From assembly GCF_004210375.1 (NCBI RefSeq), contig NC_134834.1, forward strand, positions 157,499,290 through 157,563,289: a DNA stretch of 64,000 bases, read 5' to 3'. The DNA is from Tachypleus tridentatus. Lineage: Eukaryota; Arthropoda; Merostomata; Xiphosura; Limulidae. The stretch's first letter is position 1. Each line of letters begins with the position of its first letter. The translations under genes and the position numbers were made by a program. The notes under the pieces were generated by a model. That model was given only the letters and a program-made list of their open reading frames with translations, searched no databases and was not told where the DNA came from. Below, one piece after another: positions 1 to 10,762 of the stretch.

Positions 1-423
1 AGACCTTGTGTTAGATATAATCATAATGTTGCAATATAATAGTAAGAAATCATAACCCCCTTTTTTATTCATATTTGAACTTTCTTAGGACAAGTGAAAT
101 ACGTGTATTTTAAAATGATAACAACCGAGGAAAAAAATTAAATGAAAAGCTCGATTTTGTTTATATTAAAATTGTATACACACAGTCTTATTAACGGAAT
201 TTGATGTGAATAAAAATCCCGTTCATTGTCATAGGAAGCGTGGTTAGGGGAAGCACTTTTTATTTTATTATAACAACTACTACAGTAAATTACATAAAAT
301 GTAGTTAATAATCCAGGCTCTAATAACTTCTATTGCCCTACGATGAGCACTGAACCCCAGCTGTAATGGGTTCTTCTGTGGCGCTTATTCCTTTGGGTCA
401 GTAAACCCTGCTTCCTCTTTTTA

Positions 424-545
424 AAGCCCCCCAGTGGCTCAGCAGTATGTCTACGGACTTACAATGCTAAAAACCGGGTTTCGAAACCCATGATGGGCAG
501 AGCTCAGATAGCCCATTGTGTAGCTTTGTGCTTAATTAAAAAAAC
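424..545 (+). repeat. tRNA-derived SINE, family C
   Basis: The head contains a tRNA-like A box region and the B-box-like segment GGGTTTCGAAACCC, followed by a body ending AGCTTTGTGCTTAATT and an A-rich tail with AAACAAAC. The anticodon-loop-like stretch CTTACAA resembles tRNA-Val(TAC). Other copies of this family lie near 47.8, 57.5 and 59.7 kb. Confidence 0.7.
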
Positions 546-777
546 AAACAATCCTCTTTTTAATTTCTCTTCTACACCACTACCATTCCTTTTAATCTCC
601 ACTGGCTGGCAGGTCAGAAGGTCTTTTTTGAGTTCCATCTGCAGTTCAAGCCTGCAATCGTTTTTATTAATTAATGTAGTAAAAAATATAACCCGTTACC
701 ACAATCAATGTTGAAATAAGCACGTTTATAACGACTCTACATTATAGAAATAAAACTTATTAAAACAGTAGTACAGT

Positions 778-1141
778 CAGGGGCGTAGATTTTTTACACC
801 CGATGGGGGGGGATGATTTTTGCCACCACTTATGTGGACTGGTCAATTTACAAATTGGTAATCTCTGATTACGTGAACCTGAAAGCTGTAAACATGCAGT
901 CACAGAGTAATCTTGTTGCTACGATACTTGCATGTATACTTAGGACTACTGACTGATACTTACGAACTATCGCTTAGATCGAAAAGCTTAGAAGCACGCC
1001 TATATTAAAGATGTACATTTCGGCTACTGAAAAAGCCTACATCTAGGCCTAATTATGAAATTCCATTGGTAAGAACACGAGAATCAGAAGAACAAACACA
1101 ATTTGTAGGCCTGTAATGCAATAAAACAATCTACGCTCCTG
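778..1141. mobile_element. hAT-like MITE, 364 bp
   Basis: The ends are inverted repeats: CAGGGGCGTAGATT on the left, and CAGGAGCGTAGATT on the right when reverse complemented. The flanks form an 8-bp near-duplication, AGTACAGT against ACTACAGT (7 of 8 match). An 8-bp target duplication plus a CAGGGGCG terminus is typical of hAT elements. No ORF is visible inside, so this is a non-autonomous copy. Confidence 0.65.
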
Positions 1142-1142
1142 A

Positions 1143-1822
1143 CTACAGTATATGTGATTTTTTTCGATTAACCATAATTTTACTGAACTATTTATAGAGT
1201 TTTGATATTAGGGAAACGCCAAGGTTAATAAATATAAATAAAAGAAAGCCTTGTAACCTGAGCGCTTTCGAAAGGGGGTCTTCTCTTTGTCAGGGATAAA
1301 TAAGCATGGTTTACTTTCAAACTTTCTACAAAATATGTTTAAAGCTTTTTGTGTTACATCCTACTTATAAGTAGGATTATATTTTCATGTACATTAATTA
1401 CCGAAATCTGTTCTCTAATAAGTAAGTCGCAAAAATGTAACACAACGCATTTAAGAAACTTCTACCTCCCTCTTTCGTTTTTCAGAAATTATAGTTATCA
1501 ATACTGAAACCTATATATTAACAAGTTAGTAATGATACATAGGTAAATAATACTATTTCAAAGTTTGATTCTATTTGTTTTTTACGTTGTTCATAATCTT
1601 TATGTTTAGGAAGATTACCTTGAGCTTTTATTATCAAAGTTAATCATACTCGGTTGGTTATTACACTAGATAATAACTGAACTTTGAACAATATGCAGGC
1701 ATTTTTCAAACTCATTTACTAACCTTCGATGATATAAGAGCTTAAAGAACAAGTTTTCCTGAGTGATATTTGGAAGTTTGAATAGTTCAATGATAACAGT
1801 ATGTTATTAAAACTCAGTATAT
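1143..1822. other. AT-rich upstream region of the XKR gene
   Basis: No ORF or recognisable repeat is seen. It probably contains the 5' UTR or promoter of the downstream gene, but no convincing TATA box or initiator could be singled out. Confidence 0.4.
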
Positions 1823-1864
1823 ATGCAATGGAAGTTACGCGGTGTTTTATATGGTGGAAGGAAG

Positions 1865-4800
1865 ATGTCGACCAGATCGAGAAATAAGAATCAACTTGTT
1901 TCGCCATCGTCTGTTAGTTACGATCTTAAAATGGCAGAAAAATACGGGACTTACTCAGTTCAGAACAAAGATGGCGACGAGGAAGACATTGAGAAGGACG
2001 AAGATTGCACCGGTTGTCATGAAAGTGAGATGGAACATCATTACGGTCCATCTCAAATATGTTGCATACCCCTCCCTCGACCCCTGTGGCTGTTCGTGAA
2101 CTTTGTTGCTCCAACAGTTATTTTCATATTTAGTTATGTATCGGATATTGTCAGTGACGCTGCCGTTTCTGCTCGTCATTACGCAGACGGGAACTTTTGG
2201 TGGTTCGCTCTAACTTTATCACTGATATTTACTCCTGCCATTATGTTTGCCCTTTTTGGAATACTAAAAATGGTTAGAGACCAAAAGATGATATTTCCGA
2301 AAAAATTACTTTGGATTCTGTTCTACACTGTTTCAGCCGTATGGGTCATTCTTTGGCCGCTATTCAGGTTAGTAATATTCTTAAGTATGTCCAACTTTTT
2401 ATTAATTATCTTCTGACCCTATAAGTGGTAAGAAGAAAAGGACCACGTGCATGTAAAGCGTTTTTTACTTTACCAGTTTTCAACTTGTCATTTGGTTTTT
2501 CAAAATTATTTGAGCTTTTCATTGTGATAAGAAAGGGTATTTAACTGCTTTTGTATTTATTTTTATGTATTGAAAATCTACTAAGTTTATCTGTCGCCGT
2601 CCCTAATTTTTAACTGTTGAACAGAGGGAAGACAGCCATTCAGCAACATCCTGCCACCTACAATCCATCATATTTCAGGAATGTTTAAGTAAAGTAAGAA
2701 GTACTGAAGGGCGATTGAAATCTCTTGCTGAACACTATCAACTTTTCAGCTATGGGGTGTTGTAATGTAATGGTTAATCGCATTATTTGTTGGCAAAGAA
2801 TAGCCCAAGAGTTGGCAGTAGGTGATGTTGACCATCTGCCTTACCTCTCTACTCTAGCATTTCAAAATTGGGGATGATTTATTTTTTAATTCCGCGCAAA
2901 GCTACATGAGGGCTATCTGAACTAGCCGTTCATAATTTAGAGGGAAAGCACCTAGTCATCACCACCCACCACCAACTCTTGGACTACCATTTTACCAATG
3001 AATAGTGGGATTGATCGTGGAATATAACGTCCCTACGGCTGAAAGAGCAAGCATGCTTTGATGTGAGGTGAACTCGAACCGGCAAACTCAGATTACCGGT
3101 ACTTTAATGGTTATCTGGCCATTAAAGATAACTACAGGAGATGGCCCACAAGTTGTACGTGTACCGAAAACAAGCAAAACCAATGGTGATAACTTCAAAT
3201 TTAAAAAGCAGTATATTTTTGTTTAAAACATTTGTCATTATATTTTTCTTTTGAATTAGCCTGATTTATTTCTGTAATTGGGCCAGGCATGGCCAGGTGG
3301 TTAAGGCACTCGACTCGTAATCTCAGGGTAGCGAGTTTGAATCCCCGTCACATCAAACATCCTCGCCATTTCAGCTATGGGGGCGTTATAATATCACGGT
3401 CAGTCTCACTCTTCGTTGGTAAAAGAGTAGTTCAAGAGTTGGCGGTGGGTGGTGATGACTAGCTGCCTTCCCTCTAGTTTTACACTGCTAAATTAGGGAC
3501 AGCTAACGCAGATACCTTTCGTGTAGCTTTGAGTGAAATTCAAAATAAACCAAACAAACCAATTTCTGTAGTTAATTAAGAATTATAAAAGATTAGCCCC
3601 TCGCTAGTAGAGCGGTAACTCTACGGATTTACAACGCTAAGATCAGGGGTTCGATTCCCCTCGGTGTGTTCAGCAAGATAGCCCGATGTGGTTTTGCTAT
3701 AAGAAAACACACAGAAATAAAAGATTATTTATTTTTCGATATTCGAATAATATTCAACAGGGTGGTAGTTAATTTTTATTGCAATGTGCCTAAATAATTT
3801 GTCCTTGCAGGTTGGAAAATGTTAATTGTGTTTACAATTGACGGTTACAGAATTATTGAAAGTGGAATTCGGAAGGATAAGTAAATATGATGTGCCTCAA
3901 AAAATATTCATTGGCTCTTTTTAATTTTTCTAAATATTAAAACAAATGCGAACAGTTACGTTAAAAATCCGGAGCTTTGAAAAAAAATCAAACATGTAAT
4001 TTGAATTGTCTAGAATGGCTAACAGAATAGTTTAACAATTTAGTTACAAGTGTGGTCTGAATACTCAATGACTGATGGCTGATATGGGCAAGACTGACTA
4101 TTGCGCCTTCCCCTCTCTCGGTAGATAAGCGGTTAAGTGGAGCTTATGACCCTAAAAATCGAGTTTTGATGCATACGGTAGAAAGAGCAAATACAGTTTC
4201 TTCTGTGCCAATGCATTAGCCCCCTAATGACACAACAGTATTTCCGCACACTTACAACGTTAGATTCTGGGCGTTGTTACCCGTTGTGGGAAGAGTGCAG
4301 ATAGCCTTTTGTATTGCTTTGTGGTTAACTTCAAATAAAACAAAAAAAACAATTGCGCTAAACAACGAACAGAAAAGTTGATAATAATTTTTCATTTTTT
4401 AGGTATCTGAAAATGTTGTATTATGGTTTCAAGATTCTTGCAAACAAAACTAAACAAATGGATTACATCAAGTACCTGAATGAAGTTGAAAATGAAGATG
4501 CTAAGTTCCAGAAAGTGTTCAAGGCCTTCCTTGAATCTGCTCCTCAGTTGTTACTGCAGCTGTATATCATGTTGTCAAACCCGCCAGAAGAACAAAATGT
4601 TTATACAGGTATTAACTTAACCTATACAGTCATGTTGATTAAGTACTTACAATACTTAGGCGTTTTTTTTTCTCCCCCAGCTGATTCCCACTTTCTCGTC
4701 AAGCACCATTCTATCTATGTACGTAACGAAATCAGGACGAGACATGATGGTTATTGTTTTGAACATATTTTTATCAAGGCAAAATAAAAAAAAAAGTTTA

Positions 4801-6985
4801 ATATTCTTTAAAATGAAAGCTTTCACGATAATTCATATAAGTTATTTAGAAAATTAAATACACGAAATAAAACTTCATAATTGCACCAAGCACCAGAAAA
4901 GTAAAGTATGCCATTGTTACGTATTATAATTTATCTCGGACGATCCTCCGATTTATTTATGTTACGTACATTACGTATTGCTATTTCAAATAACTGGAAA
5001 TTTTAATTCAGAAGTCAATTACATGTTAAGATGTATCAAATATTTGTTATTTTCCAACAAGATTAAAACACAGAATTTTCTTTCTTAACACAAATATATT
5101 CTATATACAAACAACAATACAATTTATAATAACAGTTATTACAAATAATATACATATATATACGAAAATGTTACAAACTCATGAACAATTTTCGATCTTC
5201 TATCTGTTCTGGAACTGAATATTTTATCCACGGTTCAGGTCATCGACAAGCGAATTAATTCTGAATTGATATTGCTACACTTCGCTTAAGCTAGTTAACT
5301 GTTTGGTCTTTCTTGGCTGGCATCATGCTGCTTGCAAGCTGACGTTTTACCGAGAAAGATATTTAATATCCTCGTAGAAATACTAACGTCCGAAGTTAAT
5401 TCACTGAAGTTAAACGGTTTGTAATGTTCGAAATCTATAAACGTTTCTGGTTAAATTCTGTAGTTTTCCATTAATTAGCATTCATCACAATTATAGCTTC
5501 CGAGGCTTATAGTATACTGACTGCAGCTGACCAACAGTATTCTGCAATTGTCTCTTGGCGCGTTGGTTTATGAACCTTTTTAGGAGAGTTATCGAAAGTT
5601 CACTTAGCAACAATACTGTCAACGACCAGTATTACATACACACCAAGTACATTGTTGATTCTTAAGCTCCAAATCTACAAATTTAGAGAACGGATACTTG
5701 CGCCATACACATTTTACAATACGAGTTAAATACATTTCTATATATATATTAAAATGAAACAAACATATATATTAAAATAATATTAAATTCGTTACAACCA
5801 TACACACGGTCCCAAATAACTTGATTAACAGCTCGATGTATTTAATCGAAACGTTACTTCATCTAAAATAGTCAACACATTTCATGAACGTGTTGGGAGT
5901 TTAAAATAAGCTCTGTTTTCTTAGTTTTAAATGCATTTATTATTTATACACGGTAATGATTCTGTTGGGTAGCATTATAATATTATTTCACCGACTAGTT
6001 TCAGTATTACGTTGCTAACAAACATCGTTTACTTGGCACCATTTCTTACTAGTCAACCCTCATCTGGTTTATTTTTCTTTGAAAACGCCTGAATTTTAAC
6101 AATATTAGATAGACTTCGTTATAGCTTTCGACAGGGATACAGTATAAATACAAAAGTGCTATGACTTATCTCTCTACAAATCTGTCACCAATTAACTGTA
6201 TTCATAAAACTTAATTTCCCAATTACGTTTTTAAACTAGTATTTTGACAGTTAAAGCGTGAATGAAGTTGAATTAAACTAAGATACGTTTATTATCATTT
6301 TTCAGTTGTGACACAAATAATAGGCGTGTCCTTCTCTCTGATTAGCCTGACCAACGTAGTGACGTCGTTTGAAATAGAAAATTACCAGAAAAGAAAAGTA
6401 CAAGAAGCAATAGCAGCGGCACCTATCGCAAGAACTGATATAGAAATTTCCGAGGAAGATGAGAAACATAGCGAAGTTTGTTGTATTGGCATAGAATTTC
6501 TCTGGTGGTTTTTTTCAATTGGTGCACGTGTCATCGCTTTGGCGATGTTTGGTTCCGTATATTCGTATTGGCTGTTTCTGGTATGTGGACTCCACGTGAT
6601 AATTATGTCCTCTTTTATACTTGTGTACACTTTGGACAGTGTAAAAGTAGAAAATGTTATACTTGCTTTGTTCATGGGATTTATATACATCTTCTGTTTT
6701 GTTGAATACAAAGTGAATTTTAGTCAACTCGGTAAAACAGCAGCACTGTATATCCTATATTATATTTTAAACTTTACCGAAAACACTGTGATCGTATTAT
6801 TAGCATACTTTACTGCCGCCAAGAGCTATTGGTTTCATCCAACTATACTTGTTTGTCATTTTGTAGGCTTTTTCCTGGGTGTACTTTTCATGTTACTCTA
6901 TTTAGGCCTATTCAGACCATTTCACTTGAAAAAAATCCGGAAAATGTTATCTCCAGTGCCCCTTGGCAAAGGTAGCAGCGAGTGA
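1865..6985 (+). CDS. XK-related (XKR) membrane protein, three coding exons
   Basis: Coding exons are 1865-2367, 4403-4608 and 6306-6985, all with GT-AG borders and matching phases, giving 462 aa. The protein belongs to the XK/XKR family of multi-pass membrane proteins; some vertebrate members (Xkr4, Xkr8, Xkr9) are caspase-activated phospholipid scramblases. Residues 1-70 are an acidic hydrophilic N-tail. Membrane segments follow at about 74-95, 111-136 and 148-167. Exon 2 carries the family hallmark ESAPQLLLQLY at 212-222. Exon 3 adds about five more membrane segments and a short basic C-tail. An in-frame ATG at 1823 would add 14 residues; 1865 is preferred because the hydrophilic tail begins there, but the choice is uncertain. 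Length fits the family (about 370-650 aa). No caspase site can be assigned by eye. The subtype is unresolved, though the acidic N-tail recalls the XKR4/6/7 group. Confidence 0.9.
2745..2878 (+). repeat. 5'-truncated tRNA-SINE fragment (family A)
   Basis: Matches the body of the main SINE, from the segment like TTCAGCTATGGGG through AGCCCAAGAGTTGGCAG, but the tRNA head is missing. It abuts an oppositely oriented copy, forming a tail-to-tail pair inside XKR intron 1. Confidence 0.65.
2882..3122 (-). repeat. tRNA-SINE (family A), minus orientation
   Basis: Read on the plus strand, the tail comes first (CGCGCAAAGCTACATGAG), then the body, then a decayed tRNA head ending in TATCTGGCCATT. Located in XKR intron 1. 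Confidence 0.75.
3281..3560 (+). repeat. tRNA-SINE (family A), full length with target duplication
   Basis: The head GGCATGGCCAGGTGGTTAAG has an A box, a CTCGTAA loop like tRNA-Thr(CGT), and a B box like GAGTTTGAATCCCC; the tail is AAACCAAACAAACC. The flanks carry ATTTCTGTAATT (3268-3279) and ATTTCTGTAGTT (3562-3573), an 11-of-12 target-site duplication, showing LINE-style insertion. Confidence 0.85.
3595..3716 (+). repeat. tRNA-derived SINE, family B
   Basis: Second SINE family: A-box region CTAGTAGAGCGGTAACTCTA, loop ATTTACAAC, B box GGGGTTCGATTCCCC, then a short body with GATAGCCCGATGTGG and TTGCTATAAGAAAACACA. Very close to the copy at 54.9 kb. Confidence 0.75.
4110..4350 (+). repeat. 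Decayed SINE fragments (families B and C)
   Basis: A degenerate tRNA-like head (about 4110-4210) is followed by a better preserved family C copy (about 4217-4350) with TTACAACGTTAGA and GCAGATAGCCTTTTGTA and an A-rich tail. Ends 53 bp before XKR exon 2. Confidence 0.55.
4609..6305 (+). other. XKR intron 2
   Basis: Donor CAG|GTATTA and acceptor TTTTTCAG|TT flank an AT-rich intron. Nothing further is recognised apart from short AT microsatellite-like runs near 5150 and 5740. Confidence 0.7.
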
Positions 6986-7030
6986 AGCTAAGATTTAGAA
7001 TATTCTTTATTTTAACTAAATTTTAATCGT

Positions 7031-7136
7031 AAAAATAAATGTTTACTTATACTATATTAGTAATTGACAGTTAAGACTAAAGTAAAAATAAATGTTTACT
7101 TATACTATATTAGTAACTGACAGTTAAGATTAAAGT
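7031..7136 (+). repeat. 53-bp tandem duplication carrying AATAAA
   Basis: Two adjacent copies (7031-7083 and 7084-7136) differ at about two positions. Each holds AATAAA (7034-7039 and 7087-7092), the first about 50 bp after the XKR stop codon, so the duplication has probably doubled the poly(A) signal of the XKR transcript. Confidence 0.8.
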
Positions 7137-7938
7137 AAGACATTAAAAATGCTAAGTTTATTGTTCTAACAATGTTTAAATGTTCTAACGCTAATCACAA
7201 CGGGTTAAAGTGATAGATAAGAGGAGTCCCAGACACAAAAATCAAGGATTATCTGCACTGTCTTTAAATCTCATTGGCTTGAAAATAGTCTATCTACGTT
7301 TTTATTTATTAATATATTGCATCCTTCTTTTAAAGAGTATTGCAGAAGACGTTAAATCACGCGCACCATACTTAAACTGTTAGTCTTTCAATTGTGCCAA
7401 ACGCGTCGGTTTTTACACACAAAATAAAATTTATAATAGGATCTTATAATTTCCCCAGCAGTAGAATAAGTGATACCATAATCACTGTGTGACTCATGAA
7501 AATTAACAAATATTAAGAGATAATCTTGTTTCATTTAATATATAACTTAAGGTACACGGACAAAGCTACTCACAGTACTAGTGTAAGAATGTTGAGTCTG
7601 CAGTTGCTCTAATACGATAAAGTAGAAATTTGTATCAAGCCTTTGTCTAGTCAGTAGAAAAAATCTGCACTAAAGTGGTCAAAGTATACAACCGCGAGTG
7701 CTCAACAGTGAAACAGTAGCGAATAATGAATTTGATACAAATTTATTTTTCAGTCAAATATTATTTTTAGCTGTAGGATGGGAAAGACTTCCTCAATTTC
7801 AAATGTTTCATTTTTACAATGTTTAAGTTGATTATTTCCATATATTTTGTGTCAATATAAATATTATTGTGTGTTGGTTCGTTTTCCTAGTCAGTAAATG
7901 TTTCACATCGTTAAAATCAAATAAAAGTTTCAATAATT
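7137..7938. other. Intergenic AT-rich DNA after XKR
   Basis: No ORF, RNA gene or recognisable repeat is seen up to the SINE that follows. Confidence 0.4.
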
Positions 7939-7939
7939 T

Positions 7940-8190
7940 TTTGTTTTGTTTTTTGAATTTCGCGCAAAGCTACACGAGGGCTATCTGCGCTAGCCATCCC
8001 TAATTTAGCAATGTAAGACTATAGGAAAGGTAACTAGTCATCACCACCTACCGCCAACTCGTGGACTACTCTTTTACCAACGAATAGTGAGATTGACTGT
8101 AACATTATAACGCCCACACGACTGAAAGGGCGAGCATGTTTGGTGCGACGGTGATTCGAACGTCTTAACCCCCTGGCCAGGGCGGGCCCC
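7940..8190 (-). repeat. tRNA-SINE (family A), minus orientation
   Basis: Tail TTTTGAATTTCGCGCAAAGC, then the full body, then a B box read as GATTCGAACG, ending in CCCCTGGCCAGGGCGGGCCC at the head. Little decayed. Confidence 0.85.
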
Positions 8191-10762
8191 TAAGGTGCAA
8201 TATAAAGCAATGTTTTTGTAATTCTTGGTGACCAACAAATATAGTCGTGGTCAACGGTTTTTCACGCATGAACGATTTACCAAAAGTTAATATGATTAAA
8301 TACTGTGTGTTCACTTTGTTACTCTTAGACCTGAGGCACATGTACGATTAGAAAATTCCTGCAAGTTTTCACCAACATAAACCTTCATGTTGGTTGTGCT
8401 TCTCAAGGTGCTATAAATGAAAACTATTTTAATAGCATTGAAAACGTTGCGCTACGTCAACATAACACTTAAAAAATATATCAGAGACTGAGTTCTAACA
8501 ACGCAGTTAATAGCTAGAAAATAAAGATTAGTTTCATTCCCTACATGTATAATAAAGCAATAAAAACAAATGGGGAAAATACATAAATTACCAGACTGCC
8601 CAAATCCTATGGCAGGTAATTCTTTTGTGAAATTCTAACGTCAAAGTTAATTGCGAAAAAGATTAGATTTGTTTCCTACTATAAACAAGGTGTCGGGAAA
8701 TTATATTAATTGTTCAAATTGTTTAGAAACAAGTCTTGAACCCCTGCTACAATGACTATTATACGTTCCTTCAATCAACGGTGATACACTGTAGTATACG
8801 CATGGTTTTATCTGTTTTAGCACAAAGCTAGACAAAAGAATTTAAGAAGTTGAAAGTCCGTAAACGTATCATGCACTTATGGATATCACAGGTAGAACAT
8901 CTGACCCACCACAACACGGGCTCTAGAGAAGTTAACATATTCTGAATGTTAATAACTTAATTTATGTACATCCTGTACATGATACTCATATGAGTATATA
9001 TGTTTATCCAAAAAACAAAACAGTAAATAACATCTTTCCAATAATAGGGAATTGATGTCTAAAAATAGAAGTTTAATTTCCTTACCAAGATGTACATGGG
9101 TTTAACTGGAACTAACATTAAATTAAATAATATAAATTTCATTCATTGAGTTTTCTTTATCTTTGATATATTTATTCATGTAGTTTACATTTCTGGCAAA
9201 ATCAAAATAGTCAAACGATAAAACTGATTGTCATTTATATCCATTCACAACAAAACAATAGTCCACATAAGAAATATTCCTTTATTTTGTTAAAGTCAAT
9301 CTATTTAAAATCTGTAAAGGTAGTATTTACATGCACCATACCCAGTTTATTGGCTCATTAGACTGCTTAAAATACAAAATATTAATAAATACAAAAATCT
9401 TTTTAAGGATAGAAAACTTTGGAATAGTTGTGTTCTTAATTTTATCTAAACTACACAGACTTTTGCCATATCTGCTCAGTATTCTCATAAACACTGACTG
9501 CAGAAATACTGAGAATTAAAAGTAATCAGACTATGTTAATCAGATGTTTGACTTTAAGAGCTTAATTTTACAAATACACAGGTACCTAAAATAAGAGGAA
9601 CAATTCTTTAGGATTTTACTTCATAACCACTACCACACAATTTCACTCAAATTCACCATTTGGTTGATAGACAGTTAATTACAAAATTATTTTGGTCTTC
9701 AGAAGAAAACTGGTGTTATAGTGCTAAGACATATTCAGGGGTACAATAACTTGAATGATATTAGTTTGGGTACCCAACTAAACACAAAATGCCCCAAGAG
9801 ATCCAAGTAGAGCTAGCAACAGCCATTTTTAACATATTTATTACACTTGTAAAATTAAGCCTCCACATTATCCACATCATTTTTAAATAAATTTCAATAA
9901 ATATACCAAAGTGAACTTAGTTTTTGGGTTTAGTACATCTTGTTTTGTAAAACTACAGAAAAGGTAAACAGTCAAATGTCAGGAAAAACGTAAATAAGGG
10001 TTAGCAAACACAGAATCACCAAAAGACCAAACTGTGCATTGTTTCTACATTCATTTTGGTTTTAGATGTGGCAAGTTAATTGAACCTTTTCTAAAAGTAA
10101 AAGGGTAGTATTTCATTTTAACTTTATTTTTGTGTTATCACAACTAGTTTTTAAAAACACTCAAACTAAACAATTGTCAAAATGACAAAAATAACCCCAG
10201 TATTTTTTATCACTAGGACTAATAGTGTGTATTTTATACAAAGGCAGCATAAACACCAACAAAGAAGAAAACATAGGTATAATTATAAGTGTAGGTGTTT
10301 ACATTTCTTATATAACCAATTTAATCAAGCACGATCATGTATAAGTCGGCAAATATTATACGGAAATTGCACTTACTGAAATAGAAAATGAATTAATATT
10401 TTCAATTAAATTATGTAAGATTATTTTCAATACAAAAAAAAATGTCTTAAGGGGTAGTAGCATGTGCTAATTATATGTACTGTTAAAGGCAATTTATTTA
10501 ACTGAAAAAAAAGTGTAGCAGGATGTAGTTTATATTAATATGATATATAAATATATTATATTATGACCCTATGCAGTAGCACTACATTGATATCACTTAT
10601 ACCATTTGGAACAGTTCCTCTTTCAAGTTAAGTCAGAATGAAATGCATGCTGCTTTTCAGATAACTGAATATTAATAGTTGACATTTTAATGACAGCTTC
10701 AAAGTGTTCTTCTACATATGAATTGGGCATGAATAATGCTGTCCCACTAATCTACAAGTAGC
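8191..10762. other. AT-rich region between convergent genes, probably including the RABGGTB 3' UTR
   Basis: Holds only short ORFs without features of real proteins. The part next to the RABGGTB stop should include its 3' UTR, since TTTATT motifs (AATAAA on the minus strand) occur, but no single poly(A) site can be chosen. Confidence 0.4.
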
